A stretch of DNA of 64,000 nt from Symbiodinium natans (taxonomy: Eukaryota; Sar; Dinophyceae; Suessiales; Symbiodiniaceae): the NCBI GenBank assembly GCA_905221605.1, contig CAJNDS010000613.1, positions 526,001-590,000 on the forward strand, written 5' to 3'. The position numbers and the translations under genes are program-made. A model generated the notes under the pieces. It had not been told where the DNA came from. It worked only from the letters and a program-made list of their open reading frames with translations, and did no database searches. This document shows, piece after piece, positions 62,878 to 64,000 of this stretch (positions are counted from its first letter, which is position 1; each line of letters starts with the position of its first letter).

Positions 62878-63780
62878 GTGCGGTAATTTCGGTAGGTCCT
62901 GGCCGGTTCCAGGTTGCGTGGTTGGGATTGCTCTGGAGGCCAAAGAGGTGATGCTGGGAAAGAAGGCGACGTGATCTGAGGCTGTGCCCACACGTCAGGC
63001 CTTGAGAGAGGTTCCCTTGTCCTTTGGCAGCCTCCCCATCCGTCGTTGCCCAGGGCCAGTTACAGCTTCCGACAGCCTCAAGTCTCCGCAGTCGATGTAC
63101 ACTGCAACAGTTCATGACAATTAGAGTTGAACTTGAGGCCGTCGATTTTGGGTGGCGCGGGCTTTGACAGTCGTTGATGCAAGTATCGATGATTTACCAT
63201 TGTCCACAATGCAAAAACTACGGGGGGCCAGAAGACAGATGGCAATAGATTTTCCTCATGCCGGGCTTCGGCCTGCAGTGCAAATGCTCTACGCCCACAA
63301 CGCCCACACATCCAGGTGGACATTCGTGGCTGACCTGCTTGTGGCGTGCTGTGGGGTAGATGTTTCACAGAACAGAGATGCACATCTCTCGCCGGATGCA
63401 TCACAAAGACCAGCAATTGAGCAGGTGCTTGGCACTTGCTGGTCTCTTGATGTATTTTGCGTAGGACTCACACTTTCGAAGCAAGTGTGTTTGTGGAGGC
63501 TTCCTTGCAGCCAAAAGCCCGCCAGCATTTTGGCTTACGTAAAGGAGAGGTAGGATCGGGGTGCAGACGGCCACAATGCCGGGCCACGCCCTGACGATTT
63601 CCTGTTCAGAGTTCGGTGGAGCAAGGGAGCACAGGGGTCTGCAGCATGCAGCCTGCACCCCCTACTCTGCCAGGTGCCACCCCATGCCTCGTGGCAAGCG
63701 CTGCTGAGGCATCATAGCCTACTTCACCCAACAGGGTTTGCTTTTTGTCGAAGCTCCAAGTTCTCACGCCGCAGCTGTAC
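62878..63780. other. No gene recognised
   Basis: Overlapping frames without motifs. The final PAM18 exon may start at about 63000 (after CGTCAG) but cannot be confirmed. Confidence 0.35.
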
Positions 63781-63797
63781 GTTTTTTTTTCGTGAGG

Positions 63798-63900
63798 CCT
63801 CCACGCACAAGATCCTCGTCGCCGCGCATGCGGCAGGCCTGGAGCTGCGCCTGGAGGCAAGGCTCGTGTGGGAGGAGGGAGAGAGTTGCGGTTTGTGGGA
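63798..63900 (+). CDS. Candidate exon, possibly glutathione-S-transferase-like N-terminus
   Basis: One frame reads EASTHKILVAAHAAGLELRL then EARLVWEEG. The block (aromatic or small)-x-x-KilvAAxxAGLEL is how the thioredoxin-like N-terminal domain of GSTs and eEF1B-gamma begins. Only one exon is in the window and the match is short. Confidence 0.25.
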
Positions 63901-64000
63901 GTCAGGGATAGTGATGGCATTTTGTGGCCTTGTACCCTGAAGAGATGCAGCGGGTTGCCGAATGTTGTTGATGCCTCATTATCCTTTGCCAGGCGCCAAA

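Noticed and set aside
1-64000. CRISPR arrays, bacterial operons, rRNA genes
   Set aside because: Tandem repeats here are microsatellites, telomere-like tracts or protein repeats with no regular unique spacers; no rRNA-like conserved stretch was seen.

Overview
The window looks like nuclear DNA of a dinoflagellate, most likely a Symbiodiniaceae/Suessiales alga. The evidence is: (i) 16 bases identical to the 3' part of the dinoflagellate spliced leader just upstream of an intronless P450 gene; (ii) genes broken into small exons with GT-, GC- and apparently GA-type donors; (iii) many interstitial TTTAGGG/CCCTAAA tracts; (iv) protein families expanded in dinoflagellates (a TIR-like/multi-TM family, NTxWAFA-repeat proteins, gag-like ORFs with a YLERYGGY block); (v) abundant decayed retroelements. 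There are no bacterial-style operons, rRNA genes or CRISPR arrays.

Layout. 1-3865: decayed Ty1/copia-type element with integrase, RT (YVDD mutated to YVHD), an RNase H segment flipped to the minus strand, and a C-terminal methyltransferase-like domain. 50-6860: three copies of a short A-tailed retroposon, one with an 18-bp target-site duplication. 4604-5240: minus-strand gag/zinc-finger relic. 8431-9873: intronless cytochrome P450 behind a spliced-leader relict. 12453-16905: exons of a TIR-like multi-TM protein and orphan exons, several bracketed by telomere-like repeats. 17150-17803: minus-strand RT relic. 22012-28625: multi-exon eIF3i with a nested NTxWAFA-repeat ORF in one intron. 29919-31178: LCAT/PDAT-family acyltransferase. 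34087-37438: pirin. 41032-42312: segment bounded by 39-bp inverted repeats. 42954-43738: part of a GDT1/TMEM165 transporter. 45354-50085: papain-family protease with signal peptide and propeptide. 51311-53219: unidentified multi-TM protein. 53338-62165: large tyrosine-recombinase (YR) retroelement. 62395-62877: PAM18/DNAJC19 (Tim14). All recognised host genes lie on the + strand, as expected for unidirectional dinoflagellate gene arrays. They serve unrelated functions (translation, lipid metabolism, proteolysis, ion transport, mitochondrial import), so I infer co-orientation, not an operon.

The most unusual object is the 8.8-kb YR element. It has split direct repeats in the order A1-ORFs-B1-A2-B2, two small ORFs joined by an ATGA overlap, and a long pol ORF carrying RT, RNase H and a tyrosine recombinase. 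A methyltransferase-like domain appears to sit inside the RNase H fold. A domain with the same motif order follows RNase H in the unrelated copia element at 3.2-3.9 kb, which suggests that one methyltransferase-like module has been attached to two retroelement classes.

Exon limits of spliced genes are estimates from reading frames and family conservation; no transcript evidence was available.
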